A stretch of DNA of 64,000 nt from Legionella donaldsonii (GCF_900452385.1 NZ_UGOA01000003.1:1-64000); one strand, 5' to 3'. Positions 33,165 to 41,362 are shown, numbered from the stretch's first letter. The notes: generated from the sequence alone by a model not told the origin. Made by a program: numbers and translations.

Positions 33165-33635
33165 TTATTTTTCCATGTTCATAATAGAATCAAAAAAAGA
33201 CTTATCACCAACGCTAAGACGTATAGATACAGCTTTTCTAATTAATCCTGTTCTAACATCTTTCATCAATGGCTTTGTTAATTTGATTTTTTTCTCAAGC
33301 TCCAATATTCTGTTTTTAATTTCATCTGTAAAAAATACTTGCGTAGCTCCTTCTAGAGGCCCCTGATTTAGTCCTTCATAGATGTCATCTATCAACTCAG
33401 CATAATCCGGATCCTTTTCATATTCCGCCCATTTTATGTCAGAAAGAGTATAAAGATAATATTTAACTGCATCTTCAATTAGTAAAGATTGTTTCCCTCT
33501 TCCTTTATAATCGGTTTCTGCTTGTCGTTTTAGTTTTTCTTTAATATCTTTTGGAAATCTAATACAAACAAGCCATTTTTCCTTTTTTTGATATGTTTGA
33601 AAAAACAACTTCTTAGTTTTTCTTTTTTCTAGCAT
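33165..33635 (-). CDS. ParB-linked protein with two ribbon-helix-helix-like segments
   Basis: A 156-residue basic protein downstream of parB. Two segments each look like a strand followed by two helices: WLVCIRFPKDIKEKLKRQA with SLLIEDAVKYYL, and TQVFFTDEIKNRILELEK with RTGLIRKAVSIRL. This suggests a tandem ribbon-helix-helix DNA-binding protein. As the third gene after parA and parB (85-bp gap) it may be a partition accessory or repressor. Assignment is from pattern only. Confidence 0.65.
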   Translation of the reverse strand: MLEKRKTKKLFFQTYQKKEKWLVCIRFPKDIKEKLKRQAETDYKGRGKQSLLIEDAVKYYLYTLSDIKWAEYEKDPDYAELIDDIYEGLNQGPLEGATQVFFTDEIKNRILELEKKIKLTKPLMKDVRTGLIRKAVSIRLSVGDKSFFDSIMNMEK

Positions 33636-33720
33636 GACCTATCCTTACCAAGAATCAAAAAAATCAAAAAATGAATTTTTATTGTTATTTTTCATATAGT
33701 TACCATGATTATGACCTTGG

Positions 33721-34827
33721 TCATACTATTTCTTTTAATGCCATCTCTTTAATTTTATTTAAGATACCTTCAAGACTCTTAAATCCTTCATATTCGTTTT
33801 CAAAATGTTTGATTTCGGGAAATCTGGAAAGTAGTAGATGTTGTAATAATTTAGATTCATTCGGGTCTCGCACCTTAAAGGTCGCTGATTTTTTAACCGC
33901 ACCACCCTGCTTGCCTCTGGGTTTAACCTTTTTTCCAGTCGTATTCTTGAATTTTTCTTCACCATTTAAAGCTAACTCAATTTCGTTATAAGTCTTTGGA
34001 ACCAAAATTCTAATCATTTTGAAAGTTAAGCTATTATCTTTAATCCTGGATAAGAATATGGGAGGATAGTTTGATGGATTTGTACATATTGATCTCAATG
34101 CACTTACAATACCTTCATTCAATCCAATAATATTAGATAATTCCTTGTTACTGAGTGATTTTCCTTTTGAATCAGACAATAGCTCTTGTGTAATTAAAAA
34201 ATTCTGAGCGACAGTTAATCCTTTTCTTAAATTATTTTCCGATAATTGCCTTCTCAGTTTTCTATGTTTAACTTTAAGTTTTACAAGTATGCTTTCGTCA
34301 GTAATTTCTATACATGTAACTGTAGGAACTCCGGCCATCATTGCAGCCAATCTTCTTTGATGCCCTTCTAAAATTACATATCCATAATCCAAATCAGAGT
34401 GAATAAAATAATCAGGATCATTAAAACGATCTGCCAAAAATATTTCTATTGGTTCAATCAATCCATCAGTTCTAATTGAAAAAGCGAGGTCTCTCAAAAA
34501 ATTATAACTTTCCTCCAGGTTTTCATTAAGACCGCAATCTAACTGATTATAATCAGGAATAACATACTCTCCAGTTTCCTCTGAAACACCACACAAAGAC
34601 TTATCCGTACCAAGGTACAAATGATTCTTTAACCAAGACTCATCAATAATCTCTCCTGGTCTAGGGTTATAGGGATCAGGAATAAGTGAAAAAGGAGAAT
34701 GCTCCACAAGCTGCTTCCCCCTTGTAAACTTTAGATTTGCAGTAATACCCGCTCGAGTAACAGTATCCGGTTTATTTATTTTATTAGACGTAAGTGAATT
34801 CTTTGTTATTTTCTTCTTGATTGACAT
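33721..34827 (-). CDS. parB: ParB-family partition protein
   Basis: A 368-residue centromere-binding protein. The ParB/Srx nuclease-fold domain lies near residues 95-170 (VILEGHQRRLAAMMAGVPTVTC), followed by the KorB/ParB helix-turn-helix region (NNLRKGLTVAQNFLITQEL, SNKELSNIIGLNEGIVSALR). The N-terminus is basic and would contact ParA. It overlaps the end of parA by 44 bp. It provides stable inheritance of the plasmid; the centromere is probably in the palindrome-rich spacer upstream of parA. Confidence 0.9.
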   Translation of the reverse strand: MSIKKKITKNSLTSNKINKPDTVTRAGITANLKFTRGKQLVEHSPFSLIPDPYNPRPGEIIDESWLKNHLYLGTDKSLCGVSEETGEYVIPDYNQLDCGLNENLEESYNFLRDLAFSIRTDGLIEPIEIFLADRFNDPDYFIHSDLDYGYVILEGHQRRLAAMMAGVPTVTCIEITDESILVKLKVKHRKLRRQLSENNLRKGLTVAQNFLITQELLSDSKGKSLSNKELSNIIGLNEGIVSALRSICTNPSNYPPIFLSRIKDNSLTFKMIRILVPKTYNEIELALNGEEKFKNTTGKKVKPRGKQGGAVKKSATFKVRDPNESKLLQHLLLSRFPEIKHFENEYEGFKSLEGILNKIKEMALKEIV

Positions 34828-35731
34828 TTTCTTTTTCTCCTAACACTTTGTCGTAAACAAATTCGCCTAATGTAATGGCTTCAATGGCAAATCTATCATT
34901 ATCTTTCAATTCCGTGTATGGCGCAGTAATAGGCGCTTGATCTTCATCTATATCTACAGCTCTAGGAGAGTCATGGATTTCTATATCATCAATTAATAGC
35001 TTGGATAACATAAGATTAGACTTGATAGTGTCTATAATTCTGGTCTGAGGAGTTCTTTTATTGTAATCGACTTTGTTTTTTAAGAGTCCGATTATTTTAG
35101 CTTGTTCATTTGCTGGTCGATAAACATTCTGACGATTAACCAAATCTACCATACCTGCCAACCCCTGTAGAGATTTGTTACTCAACTCTAGCGGAATTAA
35201 AATATGGGTTGCTGCCCGAATAGCACTCTGAGTTAACGGACCTTTAGCTGGTGGTGTATCAATAATAATCAAATCATAACCGCATTCTATAAAATCATCC
35301 ATAGCAAAAAAATCATAAGCGCGCTGAACAATACTTTCTAAACTATCACTATATTCAAACGCTTCAATATCTTTTATTAAGCCAGCATCACTAGGTAGAA
35401 TTTCTAAATTTTCCAAATCAGTTGGATAAGGCACAACTGGATTTTCAGTCCACATATCTAAGGCAGAGGATCGACCATCCCAACCTTCATCCTCAGGATC
35501 ATTAGGATCGTATTCCGGATGCATAGGTGGTTTATAACTCGACATATCTCGAATTCTTGTATCTCTAAGAAACCTATACGACATATTGCCTTGAGGATCA
35601 AAATCAAGGGCTAGAACCTTTTTATTTTTTTTAAAGGCTATATAAGTTGCAATTAACTGACTGATTAAACTCTTACCCACACCACCCTTATTGTTTGCTA
35701 CAACTAAAATTTTTGGCTTTTTCTTTTTCAT
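34784..35731 (-). CDS. parA: ParA-family partition ATPase
   Basis: A 315-residue Walker-type ATPase with the deviant P-loop NNKGGVGKS (13-21), the switch region LALDFDPQGN (about 41-50) and IIIDTPPAKGP (switch II). No N-terminal helix-turn-helix precedes the P-loop, so it is of the short (type Ib-like) form, although at 315 residues it is long for that class. It is the first gene of the parA-parB-33165 operon and is divergent from rep. Confidence 0.92.
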   Translation of the reverse strand: MKKKKPKILVVANNKGGVGKSLISQLIATYIAFKKNKKVLALDFDPQGNMSYRFLRDTRIRDMSSYKPPMHPEYDPNDPEDEGWDGRSSALDMWTENPVVPYPTDLENLEILPSDAGLIKDIEAFEYSDSLESIVQRAYDFFAMDDFIECGYDLIIIDTPPAKGPLTQSAIRAATHILIPLELSNKSLQGLAGMVDLVNRQNVYRPANEQAKIIGLLKNKVDYNKRTPQTRIIDTIKSNLMLSKLLIDDIEIHDSPRAVDIDEDQAPITAPYTELKDNDRFAIEAITLGEFVYDKVLGEKENVNQEENNKEFTYV

Positions 35732-36096
35732 TATATGTATCCGTCTGTTGATATAGCATTAAAAATTTAATTGATTACCTCTTAATAGTCAACATATCTC
35801 AATACTGTATTGAGTATTTATTTTTATTAAATTGAAAAAGTAAACTAGATATCTAGTCTAAGACAAAGACCCTTATATTAAATCGGGTTAAACAAGCAAA
35901 ATACTTTGATATAGCACGATTATAAGCTATTGCGGTTTTTTTTAATCATTTTTAAAAATCTATTGATCTATAAAAATTTTCGATCCAGAATGTGGTATCG
36001 AGAGTATGTTGTATTGAGTATTATCTCCTAACAAAAACAATAATATTTATAGAGATAACATAAAATGAAAAAATAAAGGGTGCTATAAAATAAAAA
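35732..36096. promoter_or_regulatory. par/rep intergenic region with palindromes (possible centromere and parA operator)
   Basis: This AT-rich spacer holds a 7-3-7 palindrome, ctcaatactgtattgag (35798-35814), a perfect 14-bp palindrome, actagatatctagt (35844-35857), and a 12-bp direct repeat, gtattgagtatt, at 35808-35819 and 36011-36022. Such symmetry directly upstream of parA is expected for its operator and for ParB-binding sites. I see no long iteron array. Confidence 0.5.
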
Positions 36097-36128
36097 GGGT
36101 ATAGAAAGTCAGCCAACTTCCTATACCC
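36097..36128 (-). terminator. Intrinsic terminator of the putative antisense RNA
   Basis: Stem of 13 positions (12 paired, the other a U-G wobble in minus-strand RNA) with a 6-base loop, followed on the minus strand by TTTTTATTTT. No T-run follows on the plus strand, so it is directional. Confidence 0.65.
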
Positions 36129-36245
36129 CATACTGATTAGCTTCGAACGAGACTAAATCTTTAAGAACATCATTGCGAGCGATTGTTCTTTCGTACTTCG
36201 TTTTCTATTTTAGTCCCGTTCCCTAAAAAAAACAATAAAGATAAG
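36097..36245 (-). ncRNA. Putative antisense RNA against the rep leader
   Basis: Two strong hairpins lie just upstream of rep. The larger has outer arms at 36145-36157 and 36209-36221 (12 of 13 pairs) and an inner stem, aagaaca (36163-36169) with tgttctt (36184-36190). The second, 36097-36109 with 36116-36128, has 12 of 13 pairs. Both mismatches are A-C on the plus strand, which become U-G wobble pairs only in RNA from the minus strand. On that strand the second hairpin is followed directly by TTTTTATTTT, an intrinsic terminator. A possible minus-strand promoter is TTGAAC (36270-36275), 16 bp, TAAATA (36248-36253). The 5' end is approximate. Confidence 0.55.
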
Positions 36246-36256
36246 GATATTTATCT
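36239..36256 (+). promoter_or_regulatory. Small hairpin covering the rep ribosome site
   Basis: agataa (36239-36244) and ttatct (36251-36256) pair across the loop ggatat, placing the AAGG ribosome site of rep within a weak hairpin that ends at the base before the ATG at 36257. It could reduce initiation unless opened, complementing antisense control. Confidence 0.4.
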
Positions 36257-37483
36257 ATGGGGAACCTTTGTTCAATTTTTCACTCAAGATTTAAAAATCT
36301 TATTAAAGTGATCCCATCCGCACGAAAGGCTCAGCTGATGGACTACATCCTTCTTGGATGGCAAACCAGCCAGTACAAATTAAAGGGTTCTGAGCAAAAG
36401 TGGTTCATGAAGCCTTATGATCAAATTGTCGCAGACACCGGTATTCCAAAAAGTACCTTGGAGCGCTATATCAAAGAATTAAATGACGCTGGATTTATTG
36501 AGCGAAGACAAGCACTCTACAGTCGAACAAAAGAGCAGGGCGGTTTTGAGGTTAAAAAAGGCACTTACATTCATATCACTGACAAACTTCTCACTTTGCT
36601 TCAATCTAATGGAACGTCAACTGTAGTATCGCCCAATCAAACAGAAGAACCCATTAAGGAAACTAAGAGCGCTCCACAGGAATGCCCAGGGGATTTAGAT
36701 AATACACGACCAACCTGTAAAAATTTAGAAATAAATGAGGGGACTGATTCCCTCATTATGAGGGGATCATATATAAGAGATCTTTATCCTTCTTCTTTTA
36801 TTAATACTATTAGTTTTAAAGAAATCACGTGCTCTGTGGATAAAGCAACCCTACAACGACTTAACAAACAATATGAATCCATTCAAAAATGGTTACTTAC
36901 AGAGATCAAGGAAGAAATTCCTGATTCGGTCAAAAAACTAGTGCTTGGTACCTTTTTTAATTTAACCTTCGAACACCAAAAACAATTCTCTGCACCCGCC
37001 CAATTGGCGGCTGAATACTTATACGCCCTGTTAAACATTGAATTTTATCTACCCAAGGTGAGGTGCTTTAAACACCGAAACAATATTCTCTCCAAGATGA
37101 TTCGCACCAATCACTGGCGAACGCCTAAAGGCTTTTATAAATACTTTTACTTAGGTCAGTCTTTTCAAGACAAACTCAAATTACGAGAGCAAAACTGGCA
37201 ACGAGAAAAGGCAAATGAAATCCGCCAAGGCTCTGGGCTCGACTTTTGTCAAACGGATGAACGGCTGATTCAACTGGAAGCTCAAATGGGTGAAAAAAGT
37301 GCCATGATAGATGAGCTAACCAAGCGACTCTATCAGGAGTCTTCTGAGGAAATCTTATTTGAGCTTCGCAACAACATTCAAAGGCTCAGAAATGAGCTTG
37401 AAAGTTTATGGCATCAGCAATTCCTTATTGAACAAGAGGATGAGGGAGGTCAGTATTTAGCTGGTGCACAGCGTTGTGCCTGA
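36257..37483 (+). CDS. Probable replication initiation protein (winged helix)
   Basis: A 408-residue protein with an N-terminal winged helix-turn-helix (ARKAQLMDYILLGWQTS, YDQIVADTGIPKSTLERYI, LNDAGFIERRQALYS, about residues 22-95). A low-complexity linker of about 60 residues follows, then a conserved-looking middle domain and a C-terminal coiled coil (about 330-395). I do not recognise a named Rep family. Support for a replication role comes from context: divergent parAB, a structured leader with apparent antisense RNA, and a DnaA-box cluster immediately downstream. A regulatory role is the alternative. Confidence 0.68.
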   Translation: MGNLCSIFHSRFKNLIKVIPSARKAQLMDYILLGWQTSQYKLKGSEQKWFMKPYDQIVADTGIPKSTLERYIKELNDAGFIERRQALYSRTKEQGGFEVKKGTYIHITDKLLTLLQSNGTSTVVSPNQTEEPIKETKSAPQECPGDLDNTRPTCKNLEINEGTDSLIMRGSYIRDLYPSSFINTISFKEITCSVDKATLQRLNKQYESIQKWLLTEIKEEIPDSVKKLVLGTFFNLTFEHQKQFSAPAQLAAEYLYALLNIEFYLPKVRCFKHRNNILSKMIRTNHWRTPKGFYKYFYLGQSFQDKLKLREQNWQREKANEIRQGSGLDFCQTDERLIQLEAQMGEKSAMIDELTKRLYQESSEEILFELRNNIQRLRNELESLWHQQFLIEQEDEGGQYLAGAQRCA

Positions 37484-37536
37484 TAAAACAATTTGCGTCG
37501 TAACAAGCGCCGAGTTAAGGGGCTTTCAAAAGCAAT

Positions 37537-37633
37537 TTATGCACAATTGACGGGATAATGGCGAAATTTATTTTGTACGGCATGAATCTTATCCACATTT
37601 TCAGTGGATAAGACTGTGCATAGATGTGGATAG
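37537..37633. other. oriV: Putative origin of vegetative replication: cluster of DnaA boxes
   Basis: Five DnaA-box-like 9-mers lie within 97 bp just after the rep stop: TTATGCACA (37537-37545, plus), TTATCCACA (37589-37597, plus), TTATCCACT (37603-37611, minus), CTATGCACA (37615-37623, minus) and CTATCCACA (37625-37633, minus). The first two fit the TTATNCACA consensus exactly and the others differ by one base. Boxes two and three form a perfect 9-bp inverted repeat (37588-37596 and 37604-37612). Initiator gene plus DnaA cluster is the usual arrangement of a theta-type origin. No iterons seen. Confidence 0.72.
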
Positions 37634-38698
37634 TCAGCGAAAGACTACTGTGCTGGGTGCAACTTCCTCTTTGGCAACTAATTGTCGCTGAGCGGTTGAT
37701 TTGGATAGGGCGCGCTGTGCTCTTAAAAGAATTTCATCCTCATCGTTGCTTGATTCCTCCATTACGGTAAGAATAAAGTCGCTGGTCTTTAATTGTTCAT
37801 CCATTTTATTGCCAATAGACTGTGACTTTAATAGGTGATCATGCACTTTCAATTGAAGCCGGTCACATTTTTCAATCTGCACTTTGGAAGTTAGGCCTTC
37901 TTCCTGAATAGCAGACACTGCTTGCGAGACTTCTTTCTTAATCGTGACGGACTCTCTTAGCACCGAATCGATGGTTGCTGTCACTAAATCAAGGGCTGAC
38001 TTTCTCTCCAGGATAAGCGAAGACAGTGAGTCAATCTCTTTTCCAAGCCTATCGCCTGAGCTTTCCATTTTATCTGTCGTGGATAAAACCCGCTTCTGCT
38101 GTTCCTGTAAATTCTTTACTGTTTCTTCGAGAAGGATTAGCTGAGCATGAAGCGTCAATGCCTGTTTATTTAAATCAGAAATGGAAGAGGATAATTGCTC
38201 ATTTTGTTCTTCCATGGCTGTAAACGCTTTATCAAGCTTCGTTTCCATCTCATTAAAGGATTTAATGGATTGCTCTAAGCCTTCGCCAAGTTTGGCAAGA
38301 CTTTGCTTCATGGCTTCTTTATTGGTCTCTTCGATTGCATAGTGATCTGCAAGAAGGGATGCCCCCTTGTAATAAGCTGCAATAAGGACAAAAAAGGCAA
38401 GTGCATGGACGGCAAATCCCAAAACAACTGCACCTGCGATAACCTCGCCGTGCAATATCTGCCTTTGGTACCAACTCTGCTGTCCATAGTAATAAGCAAG
38501 CTTTGAAAACTGGCTGCTTTTTATTTCATACCATTGCATCACCAAATCGATGTCGGGCTTAAATAATTCCAAACGCTCGGTTTGTTTTTTTAACAGGTCT
38601 AACTGTTGTTTGGTGCGACGCTTTAAACCATGAATATCTTCTTGTTCGCGGTCTACACTGGTTTCCTCATTCTTGATTTTTTCTAATCCTGGCATCAT
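37634..38698 (-). CDS. Membrane-anchored coiled-coil protein, unknown (1)
   Basis: A 354-residue protein with a basic N-terminus (RRTKQQLDLLKKQTERLELF), a hydrophobic section at about 83-120 (HGEVIAGAVVLGFAVHALAF and onward) and then about 200 residues of heptad-patterned coiled coil. It reads toward the putative oriV and stops at its edge. It follows the similar protein at 38726 with a 27-bp gap, so the two form an operon. No family recognised; a filamentous or scaffolding role at the membrane is conceivable. Confidence 0.7.
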   Translation of the reverse strand: MMPGLEKIKNEETSVDREQEDIHGLKRRTKQQLDLLKKQTERLELFKPDIDLVMQWYEIKSSQFSKLAYYYGQQSWYQRQILHGEVIAGAVVLGFAVHALAFFVLIAAYYKGASLLADHYAIEETNKEAMKQSLAKLGEGLEQSIKSFNEMETKLDKAFTAMEEQNEQLSSSISDLNKQALTLHAQLILLEETVKNLQEQQKRVLSTTDKMESSGDRLGKEIDSLSSLILERKSALDLVTATIDSVLRESVTIKKEVSQAVSAIQEEGLTSKVQIEKCDRLQLKVHDHLLKSQSIGNKMDEQLKTSDFILTVMEESSNDEDEILLRAQRALSKSTAQRQLVAKEEVAPSTVVFR

Positions 38699-38725
38699 TT
38701 CTCTCCTAATTAAGCAAAGGTTCCC

Positions 38726-39565
38726 TTAACTGAAAAACCGTTGGGTTGATGGGGATGTCTTTGGGCTGGATTCGGGGTTTTCCTTTGCTTGTTCAAGCTC
38801 TTGGGTCAATGATTTAATCATTTCTTTATAGGTTTGAGTTCTTGCAGTTAAGCTCGAGTTCGTATCAACCAAAGCTTTATTTCTTAAGAGAGCCTGCTCC
38901 AGTCTTGTTTCATTTTGTTCAAGGCTCTGACCTAATAACTCAACACTTTCTTCAAGCGCGGTTATTTTTGTTTGTTTTTCTCTGTTTTCTTGAGCCAGTA
39001 AACTTAATTCTGCCTTAATCTGGATAAGCGCTTCGTTTGAGCGTGTCGCTTCCTCTCTTGCTTGTGCCAATTCCTCGGAATTTTTTTCAAACCGTGCTTT
39101 GGACTCCAGGAGCTCTTTTTGGGCTTGGTCAAAGGCGTCCATCTTCTCCTTAAATGACTGTTGTAAGGACACAAGCATGGCCTGTTGTTCTTTTATACAC
39201 TGCTCAAGGTCAGAGTTGGTTTTTCCTAGATGTTCCGTATGCTCATCAATGAGGGTTTTGTCTTTGTCAAAACCTTCAGTAATCTCTACAATTTGTTGAC
39301 GATGCTTGAGGGACTCCTCATCCAGGTGGCTCTTTCTTTGTTCAAGTTCCTCGACTATCTCATTTAAATTCTGCACTCGTGACTGCTCCCTTGTTTCTTT
39401 AATCACTGTTAAGCGCTCAAGCGCTTCCTTATCATTGGTTGATTGCCTGCCAAAGAAATAATTCCCGACCATGACGAGTCCGCCACCTAACGTGGCGCTC
39501 ATAATCATCGCGCCTTTGCCGACTAAATAACCACCTGCTACCACTTCTAAAATAGGCATTGCCAC
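38726..39565 (-). CDS. Membrane-anchored coiled-coil protein, unknown (2)
   Basis: A 279-residue protein: a glycine-rich hydrophobic N-terminus (VVAGGYLVGKGAMIMSATLGGGLVMVG is its core, about residues 7-37), then an almost continuous coiled coil from about 45 to 265 (heptads rich in Glu, Gln and Leu). It shares architecture, though not clear sequence identity, with the next gene downstream, and both lie between the origin and the HU gene. Function unknown. Confidence 0.7.
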   Translation of the reverse strand: MAMPILEVVAGGYLVGKGAMIMSATLGGGLVMVGNYFFGRQSTNDKEALERLTVIKETREQSRVQNLNEIVEELEQRKSHLDEESLKHRQQIVEITEGFDKDKTLIDEHTEHLGKTNSDLEQCIKEQQAMLVSLQQSFKEKMDAFDQAQKELLESKARFEKNSEELAQAREEATRSNEALIQIKAELSLLAQENREKQTKITALEESVELLGQSLEQNETRLEQALLRNKALVDTNSSLTARTQTYKEMIKSLTQELEQAKENPESSPKTSPSTQRFFS

Positions 39566-40122
39566 TCCTTTTCTGTTAAAAAAATAAAATCAATATCAAC
39601 AGGTGGACGTGTCTTTAGCCGCTGGGGAGTAAACAAGAAATGGGGAAGAAAACCAAAAAGGATGGGGTAAATGACGCATGAACAAACTCCTTCTGCTGAC
39701 AATAGAAATTCTTGCCACAACGAATCCCTGTAATCGGCAGTCGGCGACAAGCATAGCAAACTAAAACAGGCTGTCAATCCTGATTAATCAGGGATAACAA
39801 AATCAGTAGGGTCGTGATAAAAACCGGTCTGTCTATCCGATTGGTTAAACGATTGAGTCAATGGGCTCTCTTGCTATAATCGCGAGAGCAGGAAGTTCAT
39901 TTCCTTAAGATGGTTTCTTCTTTTATCCTAAACAATTAAGGTCATGAGTTTACCTGCCCTACAAAGCAGAGTGGGGTGGTGTAGCAGGCTGCCAGCCCCA
40001 TCTACATCCTGAGTCATGCTGTCCTTCTTAAACCGCGTTGTTAGGGAGACAGAGGTAATCACCAATCGTTAAGACAATTGGGAAAAAAGAGGTAAGCGAT
40101 TTCTGCGATTGCAGTTCAATAA
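39566..40122. other. 557-bp gene-poor spacer with palindrome and an orphan promoter
   Basis: The spacer contains a perfect 14-bp palindrome, cctgattaatcagg (39779-39792), and a strong-looking plus-strand promoter (listed separately) that does not lead to any clear gene. The only frame after it is a 22-codon one (39944-40012) with AAGG very close to its ATG. The leftward coiled-coil operon probably starts near 39600-39800. A G/C-rich segment at 39970-40010 can fold (ggct-gcc-agcc). Confidence 0.5.
39851..39878 (+). promoter_or_regulatory. Strong sigma-70-like promoter without an obvious gene
   Basis: TTGAGT (39851-39856), 16 bp, then TATAAT (39873-39878) with an extended -10 TGC just before it. 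The -10 box sits inside an inverted repeat, gctctc (39863-39868) and gagagc (39882-39887), which could be an operator. Transcription would start near 39885 and run toward 40100, antisense to the HU gene's 3' end. Confidence 0.55.
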
Positions 40123-40434
40123 TCAGTCAGCCTCAATCGCCACTCGCCCTTGCGATTCAATAAGACGCTTTTTGAGTCCAAGCCCTGGTTTGAAATGTAC
40201 TTTGCTTTTGGAGGGTACTTCGGTCTTTTCCCCTGTTTTGGGATTAAATGCTTTTCGTGCGGGCATCGCTCGAACTGTCCAAGCACCAAAATCCCTGATG
40301 TCAATGCGCTGTCCATTTTGAAGGGCGTCGCTCATGGAGGTAAGAATCAGATTAACGGCTTCTTCGACTCGTTGTTCTGACAGGTGGGTCATTTTTTTGG
40401 CAATGGTTTTAATTAGTTCGGATTTAATCATCAC
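40123..40434 (-). CDS. HU/IHF-family nucleoid protein
   Basis: A 103-residue DNA-bending protein of the HU/IHF family: MTHLSEQRVEEAVNLILTSM helices, then IDIRDFGAWTVRAMPARKAFNPKTGE, the signature loop with the intercalating proline region, and a C-terminal basic helix. At 103 residues it is closer to IHF subunits than to HU (90). A plasmid copy could supply architectural help at oriT or oriV. It lies 8 bp after the recX-like gene on the same strand, so it is co-transcribed with fis and recX. Confidence 0.9.
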   Translation of the reverse strand: MMIKSELIKTIAKKMTHLSEQRVEEAVNLILTSMSDALQNGQRIDIRDFGAWTVRAMPARKAFNPKTGEKTEVPSKSKVHFKPGLGLKKRLIESQGRVAIEAD

Positions 40435-40442
40435 TTATCGCC

Positions 40443-40910
40443 TTACTCTGACATGATTCCGTCTTCCTGCAAGTTGTTAATCGCTTGATGAATCACGTCT
40501 TGCGAAAAACCACGACTGGATAAAAATGAATACAGGCGTGACATTGTTTTTTTATCCGGTGTCCGGTAGATGGAATAGAGCTTCTTATGCAGGACTTCCA
40601 AAGCTCGCTCATATTCATCGCCGCATTGAGCTAATGTCTTCTCAATGAGTTCATCCGATAAGTCTTTTTGACGAAGCACATTGCGGATAAACCGATTTCC
40701 TTTATGACGATACCGAAGGCTTAAGCTTTCTGCAATACGCTCATCATTAATGAGGTGCAGCTCTCGAAGCCTTGCAAGTGTTTGGGTGATTGCGTTTTCA
40801 AGGTCAGGATGAGCAGAAAACTCTTTCTCCAAAAGCCTATAAAGTTCCCGCTCACTGCAATGGCGGGATGATAAATGTTTTAAGGCTGCGTCAAAGAGTG
40901 TCGTCATCAT
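40443..40910 (-). CDS. recX: RecX-family regulator of recombination
   Basis: About 155 residues from the paired ATGs at 40910/40907 (a longer start at 40946 would overlap fis further). The three-helix RecX repeats are visible: ALKHLSSRHCSERELYRLL, LINDERIAESLSLRYRHKG with NVLRQKDLSDELIEKTL, and LYSFLSSRGFSQDVIHQAI. RecX inhibits or modulates RecA filaments. No recA or lexA is in the window, so it would act on host RecA. A plasmid-borne recX may damp SOS during entry. Confidence 0.86.
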   Translation of the reverse strand: MMTTLFDAALKHLSSRHCSERELYRLLEKEFSAHPDLENAITQTLARLRELHLINDERIAESLSLRYRHKGNRFIRNVLRQKDLSDELIEKTLAQCGDEYERALEVLHKKLYSIYRTPDKKTMSRLYSFLSSRGFSQDVIHQAINNLQEDGIMSE

Positions 40911-41187
40911 CCACCTTTGAACGCTTGCCGACATAAGCGTCGCCAAAGTAGGCTTCCAGTCGGGTTCGGAATGTTCCCCGACTAAGTCCTAAGCGCTTTG
41001 CCGCTTTTGATTGATTATAATGCGAATGTTCCAGCACGGCTTTAAATAAGGGAGGCTCAATGGCTTCCATGACGAGCGCATAGAGGTTTTCTATCTTCTG
41101 TTTGCCCATGGCTTCCAGATGCGTATTAATCAACGTTGTCACAGCTGCTGAGAGCGTACTGGCTTTATTTGTTTCAAGAACTTCCAT
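40891..41187 (-). CDS. Fis-family DNA-binding protein
   Basis: A 98-residue protein whose C-terminal half is a clear Fis-type helix-turn-helix: PPLFKAVLEHSHYNQSKAAKRLG followed by LSRGTFRTRLEAYF. The length equals that of E. coli Fis. It is the first gene of the leftward fis-recX-HU operon and overlaps recX by about 20 bp. Together with HU/IHF it could shape plasmid nucleoid structure, transfer or replication. Confidence 0.88.
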   Translation of the reverse strand: MEVLETNKASTLSAAVTTLINTHLEAMGKQKIENLYALVMEAIEPPLFKAVLEHSHYNQSKAAKRLGLSRGTFRTRLEAYFGDAYVGKRSKVDDDDTL

Positions 41188-41324
41188 GATAAATCCTTAC
41201 CTATTCAATGCACTTGCTGGGCTTTCTACCTCAATTCAATCAAAAGGGCAAGCCTTCCATAGGGTCAGACTGAGATGCACGATGAGCTTGCGGAGTGTCT
41301 TCCCATCACTCTGAAACATGCAAC

Positions 41325-41362
41325 GCCGAGGTCTGGTTTTCTCTTAAAAACAAGGCCTCGGC
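41325..41362. terminator. Possible stem-loop upstream of fis
   Basis: gccgagg (41325-41331) pairs with cctcggc (41356-41362); inside the loop ggtttt and aaaacaagg can extend the fold. T-rich sequence follows on the plus strand (ttttcttaattttttctt). Its 24-base loop makes a simple terminator uncertain; it may be part of a leader or insulator between divergent transcripts. Confidence 0.35.

Noticed and set aside
32962-33366. 134-codon plus-strand frame
   Set aside because: Starts with a non-ATG codon, no ribosome site, and its second half is antisense to the better gene at 33165-33635.
39547-39777. 76-codon minus-strand frame overlapping the start of the coiled-coil gene
   Set aside because: No ribosome site, odd composition, overlaps the start of 38726-39565; probably chance.
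39970-39998. 15-bp identity (ggtggtgtagcagg region) between the spacer and the umuC 3' end at 41748, suggesting a umuC remnant
   Set aside because: The identity stops after about 15 bp, flanking sequence does not align, and a single 15-mer repeat in 64 kb is within chance.
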